NCBI GenBank assembly: GCA_002278935.1
Contig: NCJL01000008.1
Span: 407,984-471,983, forward strand
Source of the DNA: Gallionellales bacterium 39-52-133
GTDB taxonomy: Bacteria > Pseudomonadota > Gammaproteobacteria > Burkholderiales > Gallionellaceae
Direction: 5' to 3'
DNA length: 64,000 bases
This document shows, piece by piece, positions 47,160-55,427 of the stretch. The position numbers and the translations under genes were made by a program. The number at the start of each line of letters is the position of its first letter. The first letter of the stretch is position 1. Below the pieces are notes generated by a model. It saw only the letters and a program-made list of their open reading frames with translations. It had not been told where the DNA came from and did not search any database.

Positions 47160-47639
47160 ATGATACGATCCAATTTTCTTGCGCTGCTCATTATAACGGC
47201 AAGCTGGATACCAATGAGCCAGGCAGCGACAGGCTTGCAAGTGGTGCAGGATTTTACGGTTGATGCAAAGGAGTCGATAAAAAAGCAGGCGCCCATTCTT
47301 GTGCTGTTCACGAGCAATACCTGTACTTATTGCGAAATAGTTTTACAGGATTTCCTGCTTCCGATGCAACGTGACCGCGGCTATGACAAAAAAGTAATTT
47401 TGCGCCAGATTGAAACCGCCAGCCAGGACAAACTGATTGATTTTAATGGCGCAACCACAAGCCAGAGCGCATTTGCCAGCAAACATCAGGCGTGGGGAGT
47501 GCCCACCGTGATGCTGTTCGACAGCAAGGGACAAGTGCTCACCTCTATCGTCGGATTACTTACGGTTGATTATTATCTTGCTTATCTGGACACGGCTATC
47601 GAAGAATCACAGGCAAAAATAAAGGCTGCTACCAAATAA
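47160..47639 (+). CDS. Periplasmic thioredoxin-like protein
   Basis: A 159-residue thioredoxin-fold protein with signal peptide (1-22, ending SQAA). The active site is FTSNTCTYCEIV (CxxC with Thr-Tyr between), and the cis-Pro loop is WGVPTVMLFD. It resembles SoxW/thioredoxin-like proteins that keep periplasmic cysteines reduced. A DUF-like feature is the long helix LPMQRDRGYDKKVILRQIET between them. It is a single gene; the start has a moderate ribosome site (ACGGGGAAAAC). Confidence 0.82.
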   Translation: MIRSNFLALLIITASWIPMSQAATGLQVVQDFTVDAKESIKKQAPILVLFTSNTCTYCEIVLQDFLLPMQRDRGYDKKVILRQIETASQDKLIDFNGATTSQSAFASKHQAWGVPTVMLFDSKGQVLTSIVGLLTVDYYLAYLDTAIEESQAKIKAATK

Positions 47640-48127
47640 CGGGGAATAGTTACGCCTTACTTTTCACAATTTCCAGTTGTTTGCTGTTTGATGATAATGA
47701 AATATTAAATCAAATATAACTTACCCCAAAGTACCCACCTGCCGATAATAAATAAAGATTGTTCGTCTCAAATGCACCCAAAGGTGACTGCTGGCCTTGA
47801 AGTTAACTTGCCCAAAAGCAGATATTCATTAATCTCCACTTTCGACACGTTGCAGCCAGCGACATTAACAAATTCTTCGCCATAAGGCGACCATTGGCAA
47901 ACTCCAGACATACAAGTAATCGATCACCCGAAAACAGTCGCTTGCCTAGTGCAGCAACCCGTCCGATACGAACCATCAAGTTATTATTTGATTCGATGTG
48001 TAATAGATCTTGCATACGATACAACTTGCCGACCAACTTCAACTAATTGAGCAATATCGCCTTCGGGCTGACATATCCCATAAGTGACCTCAAATCGATT
48101 ACCCAAATGTCTTGAGCCTCTGAAGTA
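47640..48127. other. Degraded, gene-poor region
   Basis: No intact gene. On the minus strand, from about 48130 to 47803, open stretches in different frames (for example NNNLMVRIGRVAALGKRL, then LLVCLEFANGRLMAKNLL) may be remains of a frameshifted gene, which I cannot identify. AATATTAAATCAAATA at about 47699 is a weak relative of the dispersed AT-rich motif. Confidence 0.4.
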
Positions 48128-48443
48128 TTGGAAGTTTTGGGGAGGCCTCAAATCGCATGCAAAGCATGCGTGCGTGAGTCGGATGCCGTCGCGCGCATCT
48201 GCGGTGATGAATTTGTCGTACCGCTTCCTTCTTTTAAGTATGACCAGGACGATCACGAGATAGACGAAAAAATCCGCCACGCGCTCAACCTGCCTTTCCA
48301 GATATCAGGCAATACGCTGAGCATTTCCTCCAGCAAATGAAAAAAATCTGGTCAAAAATGCCGATCTGGCCATGTATTACGCGAATGAAAATGGGCGTAA
48401 CAATGTAACGATTTGTCATGCAGGTTTAAAAGACTCCAAATAA
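48128..48443 (+). pseudogene. Degenerate GGDEF-domain fragment
   Basis: Remains of the C-terminal half of a diguanylate cyclase. VRESDAVARICGDEFVV matches the I-site/GGDEF region, but the first Gly is Cys and the I-site has lost its pattern. Then IRHALNLPFQISGNTLSIS follows, and after a frameshift NADLAMYYANENGRNNVT, the usual end of the domain, stopping at 48441-48443. There is no start signal or N-terminal part. It is an inactive relic. Confidence 0.75.
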
Positions 48444-48530
48444 TCCTTCGCAGTATCACACCTTCGTTTTCCCCATCACTCCCGCTTTTCGGTCGCGTCT
48501 ACTATCTGACCAGATATCAATCTGCTTCCA

Positions 48531-48590
48531 GCACTGGCAATGCAATGAATGCCTGCACCAGAAAATAGATCTAGCGCACCATAACAGTGC
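48531..48590 (+). promoter_or_regulatory. NtrC-like enhancer sites
   Basis: GCAC, seven bases, GTGC at 48576-48590 fits the dyad of NtrC sites. GCAC half sites also occur at 48555 and 48531, at spacings of 21 and 24 bases, near two helical turns. The dyad centre is about 119 bases before the predicted start point, where such enhancers usually lie. Based on pattern only. Confidence 0.45.
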
Positions 48591-48675
48591 TCAATCCCGC
48601 CTTCGTTAAAAATAAACCCATAACAAAATATAAATTATCAAATATATTAATGAGATAGGAAACAGACACCCAGTC

Positions 48676-48691
48676 TGGCATGGGTATTGCT
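48676..48691 (+). promoter_or_regulatory. Sigma-54 (RpoN) promoter
   Basis: TGGCATGGGTATTGCT matches the -24/-12 consensus, with GG and GC separated by exactly ten bases. It is 85 bases upstream of the channel gene ATG, so transcription would begin near 48702. It is the only such match with correct spacing that I noticed in the window. Confidence 0.78.
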
Positions 48692-48705
48692 GACATTCTT
48701 GAGCA

Positions 48706-48721
48706 TATACATACCTGTATA
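48706..48721. promoter_or_regulatory. Palindrome at the predicted transcription start
   Basis: TATACA, four bases, TGTATA: a perfect dyad at the beginning of the predicted transcript. It could be a repressor site. Confidence 0.35.
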
Positions 48722-48775
48722 GAAAATTTGTTAGAAATATCCACACGTATTAATTTAAATTGGAGAGGAAATGTT

Positions 48776-49588
48776 ATGTCTTATTTAGTCCCTGCAGAAT
48801 TTGTAACCAAAATGGTGGATGCCGGCGAATCCAAAATATTCATGTCAACCCGCGACACCCTGATCAGGGCCTATATGGCCGGCGCTATCCTCGCACTGGC
48901 TGCCGTATTTGCCGTTACCGTGGCTGTACAAACCGGATCGCCACTTATTGGTGCCATGCTGTTCCCGGTAGGTTTCTCCATGCTGTACCTGATGGGTTTC
49001 GACCTGCTGACGGGTGTGTTTGTACTGACACCTCTTGCCCTGTTTGACAAGCGCCCCGGCGTCACCATCGGTGGCATATTAAGAAACTGGGGCCTGGTTT
49101 TCGTGGGTAATTTTGCAGGTGCGTTTACGGTAGCCGTGATGATGGCAATTGTCTTTACCTACGGCTTTTCAACCGACCCGGGTCCTGTAGGGCAAAAGCT
49201 TGCCGGCATTGGCGAAGCACGCACACTGGGCTACAAAGAGTATGGTGCAGCCGGTATGCTGACACTTTTCATCCGCGGCATGCTGTGCAACTGGATGGTT
49301 TCCCTTGGTGTGGTGGGTGCGATGATTTCAACCACGGTAAGCGGCAAAGTCATAGCAATGTGGATGCCTATCATGCTGTTCTTTGCAATGGTGTTTGAAC
49401 ATTCCGTTGTTAACATGTTCCTGTTCCCCTCAGCCATGATACTCGGTGGCAACTTCTCGGTAATGGATTACATCATATGGAATGAAATCCCGACCGTTCT
49501 GGGCAATCTGGTGGGTGGCCTGGCCTTTACCGGTTTGACTCTGTATACCACACACCTCAGAACAGCACCCAAGCGTTCTTTCAGTTAA
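48776..49588 (+). CDS. Formate/nitrite transporter family channel
   Basis: A pentameric inner-membrane channel of the FocA/NirC family. I use the ATG at 48776 (GGAGAGG eight bases before), giving 270 residues; the frame is open to 48680. Six helices are visible, with the family segments YMAGAILALAAVFAV, GAMLFPVGFSMLYLMG and MLCNWMVSLGVVGA, and late FEHSVVNMFLFPSAM with the channel His. In this context, with cyanase and a nitrogen-type promoter, uptake of nitrite (or of cyanate or bicarbonate) is more plausible than formate. A terminator-like hairpin separates it from cynS. Confidence 0.88.
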   Translation: MSYLVPAEFVTKMVDAGESKIFMSTRDTLIRAYMAGAILALAAVFAVTVAVQTGSPLIGAMLFPVGFSMLYLMGFDLLTGVFVLTPLALFDKRPGVTIGGILRNWGLVFVGNFAGAFTVAVMMAIVFTYGFSTDPGPVGQKLAGIGEARTLGYKEYGAAGMLTLFIRGMLCNWMVSLGVVGAMISTTVSGKVIAMWMPIMLFFAMVFEHSVVNMFLFPSAMILGGNFSVMDYIIWNEIPTVLGNLVGGLAFTGLTLYTTHLRTAPKRSFS

Positions 49589-49603
49589 TCTCAATGTGAC
49601 CGC

Positions 49604-49640
49604 AAGAGCCTCATTCCCCCCGGGGATTTGAGGCTCTTTA
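49604..49640 (+). terminator. Hairpin between channel and cynS
   Basis: AAGAGCCTCA and TGAGGCTCTT form a ten-base stem with a 15-base loop and a short T-run (TTT). It may partially terminate or stabilise the mRNA, giving more channel than cyanase. Confidence 0.6.
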
Positions 49641-49673
49641 ACAATCCAAAGTGTAATTTAAAAGGAAAACATC

Positions 49674-50117
49674 ATGACACGCAACGAAGTGACCGAACTC
49701 ATCATCACGCAAAAATTGGCTAAAAAACTGAGCTGGCCGCAACTGGCTGCAGCCATCGGCATGAGCAAGGAATGGACGACCGCAGCCCTGCTCGGGCAAA
49801 TGACACTGACCGCCGATCAGGCTGGTAAAATTGGCACCATGCTCGACTTACCCGCCGATGCGGTTGTGCAGTTGCAGGTGGTACCCTACAAGGGCTCATT
49901 GCCCACTTCAGTTCCCACCGACCCCCTGATATACCGCTTCTATGAGCTGGTCAACGTCTATGGCACAACCTTTAAGGCGCTGATCCACGAGGAATTTGGC
50001 GACGGCATTATGAGTGCCATCGATTTCAACATGGACCTGAAACGTGAAGCTGACCCCAAGGGTGACCGTGTCAAAATTGTGATGAGCGGAAAGTTTCTGC
50101 CTTACAAGAGTTACTGA
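49674..50117 (+). CDS. cynS: Cyanase
   Basis: Cyanate hydratase: cyanate plus bicarbonate gives carbamate, then ammonia and CO2. Length 147 is standard for the decameric enzyme. The N-terminal helical domain (LSWPQLAAAIGMSKEWTTAAL) precedes the catalytic domain with the Arg, Glu and Ser residues in IYRFYELVNVYG and IHEEFGDGIMSAIDF. AAAAGGA precedes the ATG. Located between the channel and the PP2C-kinase gene; it would supply ammonium under nitrogen starvation. Confidence 0.96.
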   Translation: MTRNEVTELIITQKLAKKLSWPQLAAAIGMSKEWTTAALLGQMTLTADQAGKIGTMLDLPADAVVQLQVVPYKGSLPTSVPTDPLIYRFYELVNVYGTTFKALIHEEFGDGIMSAIDFNMDLKREADPKGDRVKIVMSGKFLPYKSY

Positions 50118-50160
50118 ACATTTCCCCTGTGCATAACGGAGCTGAATTTGGCATGAACAA

Positions 50161-51882
50161 ATGTCCACTCAATTAAAAGTATCCGTAGGCCAGTATTCCG
50201 ACAAAGGGCGCAAGGAGACGAATCAGGATTTCCACGGTGCACTCATTCCGCCGGACCCCCTGCTCACCTCAAAAGGGATTGCCATTGCGCTGGCCGACGG
50301 AATCAGCAGCAGCGAAGTCAGCCAGATAGCCAGCGAAGCCGCCGTCAAGGGCTTTCTTGAAGATTACTATTGCACCTCGGAAGCCTGGTCAGTCAAAACA
50401 TCGGCGCAACGCGTGCTGATCGCCACCAACTCCTGGCTGAATTCACAGACCCAGCAAAGCCAGCACCGTTATGACAAAGACAGGGGCTACGTGTGCACCT
50501 TCAGCGCACTGGTTATCAAATCAACAACGGCATATATTTTTCATGCGGGCGATACGAGAATCTATCGTGTGCAAGCACAAGCCCTGGAACAATTAACCAA
50601 GGATCACCGGCTGTGGGTTTCAGAAGAAAAAAGCTATCTGAGCCGCGGTCTTGGCATTAATCCCCAGCTTGAAATTGATTATGAATCATTGCCGGTTGAG
50701 CAAGGAGATACCTTTCTGCTGGCAACCGATGGTGTGTATGAGTTCGTCCGGCCTGAATTCATACTTCAGACGATCAGGGAGCATCCAGATGATCTGGATG
50801 CCGCTGCAAAAGCAATCGCAGAACAGGCCTTCAGGCAAGGCAGCTCGGACAACCTCACCATACAAATAGTCAGAGTGGATGAATTACCCGGCAAGGATGC
50901 CAGTGAACTCTATCAGCAGCTAACCGAATTGCCGTTTCCGCCGATGCTTGAAGCACGGGCTGTAATAGACGGTTACAAAATTATCCGCGAGATTCATGCC
51001 AGCAGCCGCAGCCATGTCTATCTGGCGATGGACGAAGACACAAATACCCAGGTCATCCTTAAAACCCCCTCCATCGATCTCAGGGGCGATCCCGCCTATC
51101 TGGAACGCTTCCTGATGGAAGAGTGGATCGCCCGACGCATCAACAGTGCCCATGTGCTTAAGCCATGCCAGCAGACCCGAAAGCGAAATTATCTGTATAT
51201 CGTCACGGAATACATCGATGGCAAAACACTCTCCCAGTGGATGACCGACAACCCCAAACCAGATCTGGAAACCATGCGCGGGATTGTTGAACAGATTGCA
51301 AAAGGTTTGCGCGCGTTTCACCGCATGGAAATGCTGCACCAGGATTTAAGGCCAAACAACATCATGATCGACACTACCGGCACAGTGAAAATCATTGATT
51401 TCGGCTCGACCCATGTGGCCGGCATCATGGAAATCAGCTCACCCATCGAACGGCATAATATTCTGGGGACGGCACAATATACCGCCCCGGAATACTTTCT
51501 GGGGGAAAGCGGCACAACACGCTCGGACATTTTCTCGCTGGGCGTCATAGCCTATCAAATGCTCTCGGGAAAGTTGCCTTACGGAGCCAAGGTCGCACAA
51601 TGCAAAAGCAAATCCGCGCAAAACAAACTGGTGTATGACTCCTTGCTGGATGATGATCGGGAGATCCCTGCCTGGGTCGATGAAGCGATCGGGAAAGCAG
51701 TGCATCCCAATCCCTACAAACGTTACGAAGAGCTATCCGAATTCCTGTTTGACATGCGTCACCCCAACAAGGCATTTCTCAACAAAACCCGCCCGCCACT
51801 GCTGGAGCGCAATCCGGTTGCCTTCTGGAAAGGCGTTTCCTTCATCCTGCTCATCGTCATTGTTTTCTTGTTGAACAGGTAA
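50161..51882 (+). CDS. PP2C phosphatase-Ser/Thr kinase fusion
   Basis: A 573-residue bifunctional signalling protein. Residues about 5-245 are a PP2C-type phosphatase (GQYSDKGRKETNQDFHGA, ALADGISSS, HAGDTRIYR, LATDGVYEF, GSSDNLTIQ; metal Asp residues present). Residues about 265-530 are a Hanks-type kinase: Lys in TQVILKTPS, catalytic loop LHQDLRPNNIMI, IIDFGS for DFG, APEYFLGE for APE. HRD is changed to HQD and the Gly-rich loop is irregular (EIHASSRSHVY). A single helix (about 550-570) ends the protein, anchoring it in the membrane. Such fusions occur beside nitrate/nitrite transporter genes in other proteobacteria; regulation of the channel is an inference. Confidence 0.9.
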   Translation: MSTQLKVSVGQYSDKGRKETNQDFHGALIPPDPLLTSKGIAIALADGISSSEVSQIASEAAVKGFLEDYYCTSEAWSVKTSAQRVLIATNSWLNSQTQQSQHRYDKDRGYVCTFSALVIKSTTAYIFHAGDTRIYRVQAQALEQLTKDHRLWVSEEKSYLSRGLGINPQLEIDYESLPVEQGDTFLLATDGVYEFVRPEFILQTIREHPDDLDAAAKAIAEQAFRQGSSDNLTIQIVRVDELPGKDASELYQQLTELPFPPMLEARAVIDGYKIIREIHASSRSHVYLAMDEDTNTQVILKTPSIDLRGDPAYLERFLMEEWIARRINSAHVLKPCQQTRKRNYLYIVTEYIDGKTLSQWMTDNPKPDLETMRGIVEQIAKGLRAFHRMEMLHQDLRPNNIMIDTTGTVKIIDFGSTHVAGIMEISSPIERHNILGTAQYTAPEYFLGESGTTRSDIFSLGVIAYQMLSGKLPYGAKVAQCKSKSAQNKLVYDSLLDDDREIPAWVDEAIGKAVHPNPYKRYEELSEFLFDMRHPNKAFLNKTRPPLLERNPVAFWKGVSFILLIVIVFLLNR

Positions 51883-52791
51883 TGTGACGTGTTTCAGAAT
51901 ATATATCTGAAGATATTTTTACGCTGGGGAAAGGAATAATTGTTTAGCAATTTTGATTTTCACATATTCTGCTTTGGGCCGTTAGGCGACTATTAGTTTT
52001 CAGACCCTGTTCAAGACTTTATTGTTATGGCACTTCGCTCTATTCAAGACTATGTTGTCACGAAACAACTGTTTTGTGACAATAAAGTCTTGAATAACGG
52101 CCCATATAAATCAAATGGTTATGAAAAATAACTTGGCGAATTTTGCTCTTAATGTCTTGAACGACGAGTCAAAAATCTATAATTAAACTTGGCTTCAACA
52201 ATAAAGCCTTGAACAAAAAATCAGACTTTTAACATAATAAATAATTTTAATCCTACATCAAAAATACCCTTCGCCAAACTGAAAAACAGCTGCTAGTAGT
52301 TAATGACTGTTTGTTCAAAAGTGCCCAAAGCGTACATAGCTAGACAAAATAGCGGACACTCATTCAACAGTCTGCTGTAAGCGGCAACGGAATACAAGCT
52401 ACGAAGGGTGCAAGCCGGACCTTTTTCAGACGCGCTCTCCAGAAAGGAACTCCTGCCGGAGCTAATGTGCGAAAGAGGCGGACATTACCGATGTCCGTTC
52501 CGTTCGTATACACAAAGCCTTTACTTCGAGTCCCAATATGACTGGGCCAGATTACAGGTGTGGCAATTTGACATGTGAATAAGAATCGCCTCTTTTGATT
52601 TATCTCGCTCTTCGAATGAATTCACAACATAGCGGCTATGGACCCTATTGAACGATCCAACTCGGCGAGATGACTCAGCATCTGAGTAATGTTTATGAAC
52701 ACACCCTCATAGGCCGCATTATGAACGTCTACACTACACATTGCAGAATGTTTGTGCTGAGGGAATGACCGTTCATCCAATCTGTCAAATT
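51883..52791. other. Long gap with a cluster of TTCAAGAC repeats
   Basis: About 900 bases between converging transcription units. Repeats are clustered at 52010-52213 (listed separately). The part from about 52320 to 52620 has balanced GC but no long frame. A short minus-strand frame at 52622-52816 has no family resemblance, overlaps the next gene, and is not called. Confidence 0.55.
52010..52213. repeat. Cluster of TTCAAGAC/GTCTTGAA repeats
   Basis: TTCAAGACTTTATTGT at 52010-52025 is the exact reverse complement of 52079-52094. Inside, 52043-52061 and 52076-52094 form a 19-base stem with two mismatches and a 14-base loop. Weaker copies are TGTCTTGAAC at about 52151 and CAATAAAGCCTTGAAC at about 52198. 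This may be a repeat family or a bidirectional termination region. Confidence 0.65.
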
Positions 52792-53970
52792 TCACGATTT
52801 GTCTAATGCATGGCACAGCTTGTTTAACAGGGTATTGCTTGCAAATGGCTTGACAATAAAATCGCAGGCACCTGCTTCAAGACTTGCCTTAAGAATGTCC
52901 TTCTCACTTTTTCCCGTCATCATTATGATAGGTACTCCAGCCATGCGGCTGTCCGATTTGATCCTTCTTACCCCTTCCAATCCATCTGTGCCGGGCAGCA
53001 TGACATCCATCAAAATAAGATCGGGAAGTTCATTTTTGTGCAGAATATTCATTGCCTCAACAACGCTTCCAGCGAACATTGTTTGGTACTGAGCCTCTTT
53101 CAGCATAAAGTTTAGGATTTTGTGCTGAAATACTTCATCATCCACAACCAGCAGCATTGGAGGAGCTTTTTCAGCCAACTGATTGAGGGCATGCAGCGAT
53201 TCCAGGTGAGACGCGGTAGCATCGTGCATCTCGCCAGCCCATTGTTTCAGCGGCTTCACAGAGTCTGTCAGCGTATTATTGGGCGCATCGATAATTTCTT
53301 GTTTAATCTGCCCAATTTCAAAGCGCAAATCATCGGTACTTTTTAATACAGTTACTCCAGGCAGCTTGTTTTGAACAAGACGCTGTGAAAATTGCTCGAA
53401 TGCTGTATTTGCTTCAGAGTTTGCCTGTAACACAGCATGGTTGACTGATTCAATGTACCTCTTGCCTTGTTCCAGTTGCTGCGTCATTTCGCTACCCAAT
53501 GAGGATACATGCTTTAATTGGTCAGCAAGCTCAGCTGCCATCGGGGTGCTTTGTGCCAATGAACGCATTTCACGCAACGCCAGATGCACTGTCATAGGTA
53601 AGCGTTGTGCATCATTGGTCATAGGCCAAAATAGCATGTAGTCGTCAAAGATGCCATTACGGCACAGACTGTAGGCACGTTCAACTTCATCCTTGCTGCA
53701 GAGGACAATTGCGCGGTGGTTATTGAGATGCACAGCTCCGTTTTGCCGATACAATCCCAAATAATAGCGCTCCGAATTTTCCAAGCCACTAAATGCGAGG
53801 ATAAGTACGTTTGGCCGGCAGTGATCAAAATCAACAGTGGCATGTTCCATGTTTGTGGAAATAAATACTTTATTGAATTCGGCATTAAGCAATTTCTTGA
53901 CCATATCCGCATCGCTGGATTTGTCGGAAGCGATGAGAAGGGTGGAATCGGATATTTTGGATACGCTCAT
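52792..53970 (-). CDS. Double-receiver response regulator
   Basis: A 392-residue protein with two receiver-like domains and a helical middle. The first (about 8-135) has the fold but no phospho-acceptor: the position normally Asp reads NVLILAFSG, so it is a pseudo-receiver. Residues about 140-265 are coiled-coil-like (AELADQLKHVSSLGSEMTQQL). The C-terminal receiver (about 272-390) is intact: LLVVDDE, DLILMDVMLPGTDG, MMTGKS and IVKPFAS. No output domain, so it may act by protein binding. It is the last gene of the chemosensory cluster. Confidence 0.85.
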   Translation of the reverse strand: MSVSKISDSTLLIASDKSSDADMVKKLLNAEFNKVFISTNMEHATVDFDHCRPNVLILAFSGLENSERYYLGLYRQNGAVHLNNHRAIVLCSKDEVERAYSLCRNGIFDDYMLFWPMTNDAQRLPMTVHLALREMRSLAQSTPMAAELADQLKHVSSLGSEMTQQLEQGKRYIESVNHAVLQANSEANTAFEQFSQRLVQNKLPGVTVLKSTDDLRFEIGQIKQEIIDAPNNTLTDSVKPLKQWAGEMHDATASHLESLHALNQLAEKAPPMLLVVDDEVFQHKILNFMLKEAQYQTMFAGSVVEAMNILHKNELPDLILMDVMLPGTDGLEGVRRIKSDSRMAGVPIIMMTGKSEKDILKASLEAGACDFIVKPFASNTLLNKLCHALDKS

Positions 53971-54157
53971 GTGAATTTTCCTATGTCACTTGCAGTTTAT
54001 CTATGCTCAATGTTGCAAAACTGCCATATGAAATGCTTATCTGGTGTTGATTTAAAATTCCCTTTGGCATTATTACGTCACTCAATGCGTCGTGAGATTG
54101 GGTTGTTGATCGCCAAGTCGTGCGTTTAGGTCAATTTTTGCCCCTCGCTCGACAAGA

Positions 54158-55372
54158 CTAAACACGTCTATTGGAAACTCTATAAAAATTTTTCCAGGAT
54201 CGTATCCATGCAGGTATGTCGGCACCTGGCATTGGTTTGGCGATAAAATATCCTTGAGCAATATCACATCCCGTTTTGCATACAAAATCAAAATCAGCCT
54301 GGTCTTCAACTCCTTCCGCCACAACACTCATCTTCAGTTGCTTTGCCAAAGAAAGGCAAGAATTAAACATTGCCTCCAATTTTTTATTCTTACATGCACC
54401 ATGCACGAAACTCTGGTCAATTTTAAGTTCATCGAATGGAAGGTCGCGCAACTGCGCCAAGGTAGAGTTGCCAATTCCAAAATCATCAATTGAAAGCCGA
54501 ATTCGCTTCAACCGCAATCTGGACAGCGCTTCGAGAGGAATTCTCAAGTCATCCATCAATCGTGTTTCAGTCACTTCCAGCTCAAGTATCTGCGGAGCCA
54601 CCCCTGATTTTTCCAATACTCCGGCAATCAAGTCCGCAAAGTCCAGCGAAACCAGACTGTCCATCGACAGGTTGACAGCCACATGCAACGTAAGCCCCTC
54701 ATCTTGCCAGAGTTTGACCTGGGATAATGCATCGGTTAGTACCATCAGGGTCAGGTCCCCTATCAGGCCGTGCGCTTCTGCCACACCTATGAACTGATCT
54801 GGAAATACCATGCCATCATGGGGATGATTCCAACGTACTAACGTCTCCACGCCTTTCACCTGTCCCGTATCAGTAGCCACTTTTGGCTGATAATGGTTGA
54901 TCAGTTCGCCGTTGGTGATGGCAGCTCGAACTTCATCTGCGCTATAGATTTTTAACTCCGCTCGAGGAATGCAATTTTTTGCAGGTTCCCATTTTTTAAT
55001 CAATTCCGCTAGTGCTTCCGGCTTAACAGGTTTATGTAAGTGTCCAAGTACAGTTATTTTGTGTGCTCTTGCCAATTTTTCGGCAGCCTGCCGCGTACGC
55101 TCATCTTCCCCGCTGATCAGGATAATGCTTCCGCTATAGCACCATTCAACCAGGTGACGAACGAATTCAAGTCCATCCATTCTCGGCATGTTTATATCCA
55201 ACAAAATCAGATCAGGACGGAGGTCCATGTTATTAATCAATTCCAGCGCAGCTTGACCGCTGTCACAGGTAGATACTTTGTTATGCCCGATATTTTTTAA
55301 TATGCGAACGAGTAACTTAAGCATAAAAGGATCGTCGTCGAGCGCTAAAATGTTGATTGAATTCTGGTTCAT
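54158..55372 (-). CDS. Response regulator with EAL phosphodiesterase output
   Basis: A 404-residue receiver-EAL protein. The receiver (about 6-125) has LDDDPFM, Asp59 in LILLDINMPRMDG, and HKPVKP. The EAL domain (about 145-390) has NHYQPKV, ETLVRW in place of EALVRW, VNLSMDSL, ELEVTETRLM, SIDDFGIGNSTLAQLR and VVAEGVED. All catalytic Glu/Asp/Lys positions seem present, so it should hydrolyse c-di-GMP to pGpG on phosphorylation. It resembles RocR/PvrR. It is downstream of the hybrid kinase with a 55-base gap and is a likely output of the cluster. Confidence 0.92.
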   Translation of the reverse strand: MNQNSINILALDDDPFMLKLLVRILKNIGHNKVSTCDSGQAALELINNMDLRPDLILLDINMPRMDGLEFVRHLVEWCYSGSIILISGEDERTRQAAEKLARAHKITVLGHLHKPVKPEALAELIKKWEPAKNCIPRAELKIYSADEVRAAITNGELINHYQPKVATDTGQVKGVETLVRWNHPHDGMVFPDQFIGVAEAHGLIGDLTLMVLTDALSQVKLWQDEGLTLHVAVNLSMDSLVSLDFADLIAGVLEKSGVAPQILELEVTETRLMDDLRIPLEALSRLRLKRIRLSIDDFGIGNSTLAQLRDLPFDELKIDQSFVHGACKNKKLEAMFNSCLSLAKQLKMSVVAEGVEDQADFDFVCKTGCDIAQGYFIAKPMPGADIPAWIRSWKNFYRVSNRRV

Positions 55373-55427
55373 TTACCCCCCCTTGGGATGCTTGCTTCAC
55401 TGATAAAATTTCGGACTGGATATTGTT

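Larger units (their letters stand above)
48444..48775. other. Promoter region of the channel/cyanase operon
   Basis: Regulatory gap of about 330 bases. It holds NtrC-like half sites (48531-48590), a sigma-54 promoter (48676-48691) and a small palindrome (48706-48721), each listed separately. Confidence 0.65.

Noticed and set aside
48701..48724. LexA box near the channel gene
   Set aside because: The dyad TATACA-N4-TGTATA resembles part of a LexA site but lacks the outer CTG/CAG pair in the correct spacing, and no SOS gene is present.
52622..52816. Short minus-strand frame of 64 codons after the double-receiver gene
   Set aside because: Overlaps the end of the receiver gene, has no ribosome site or recognisable motif; may be chance.
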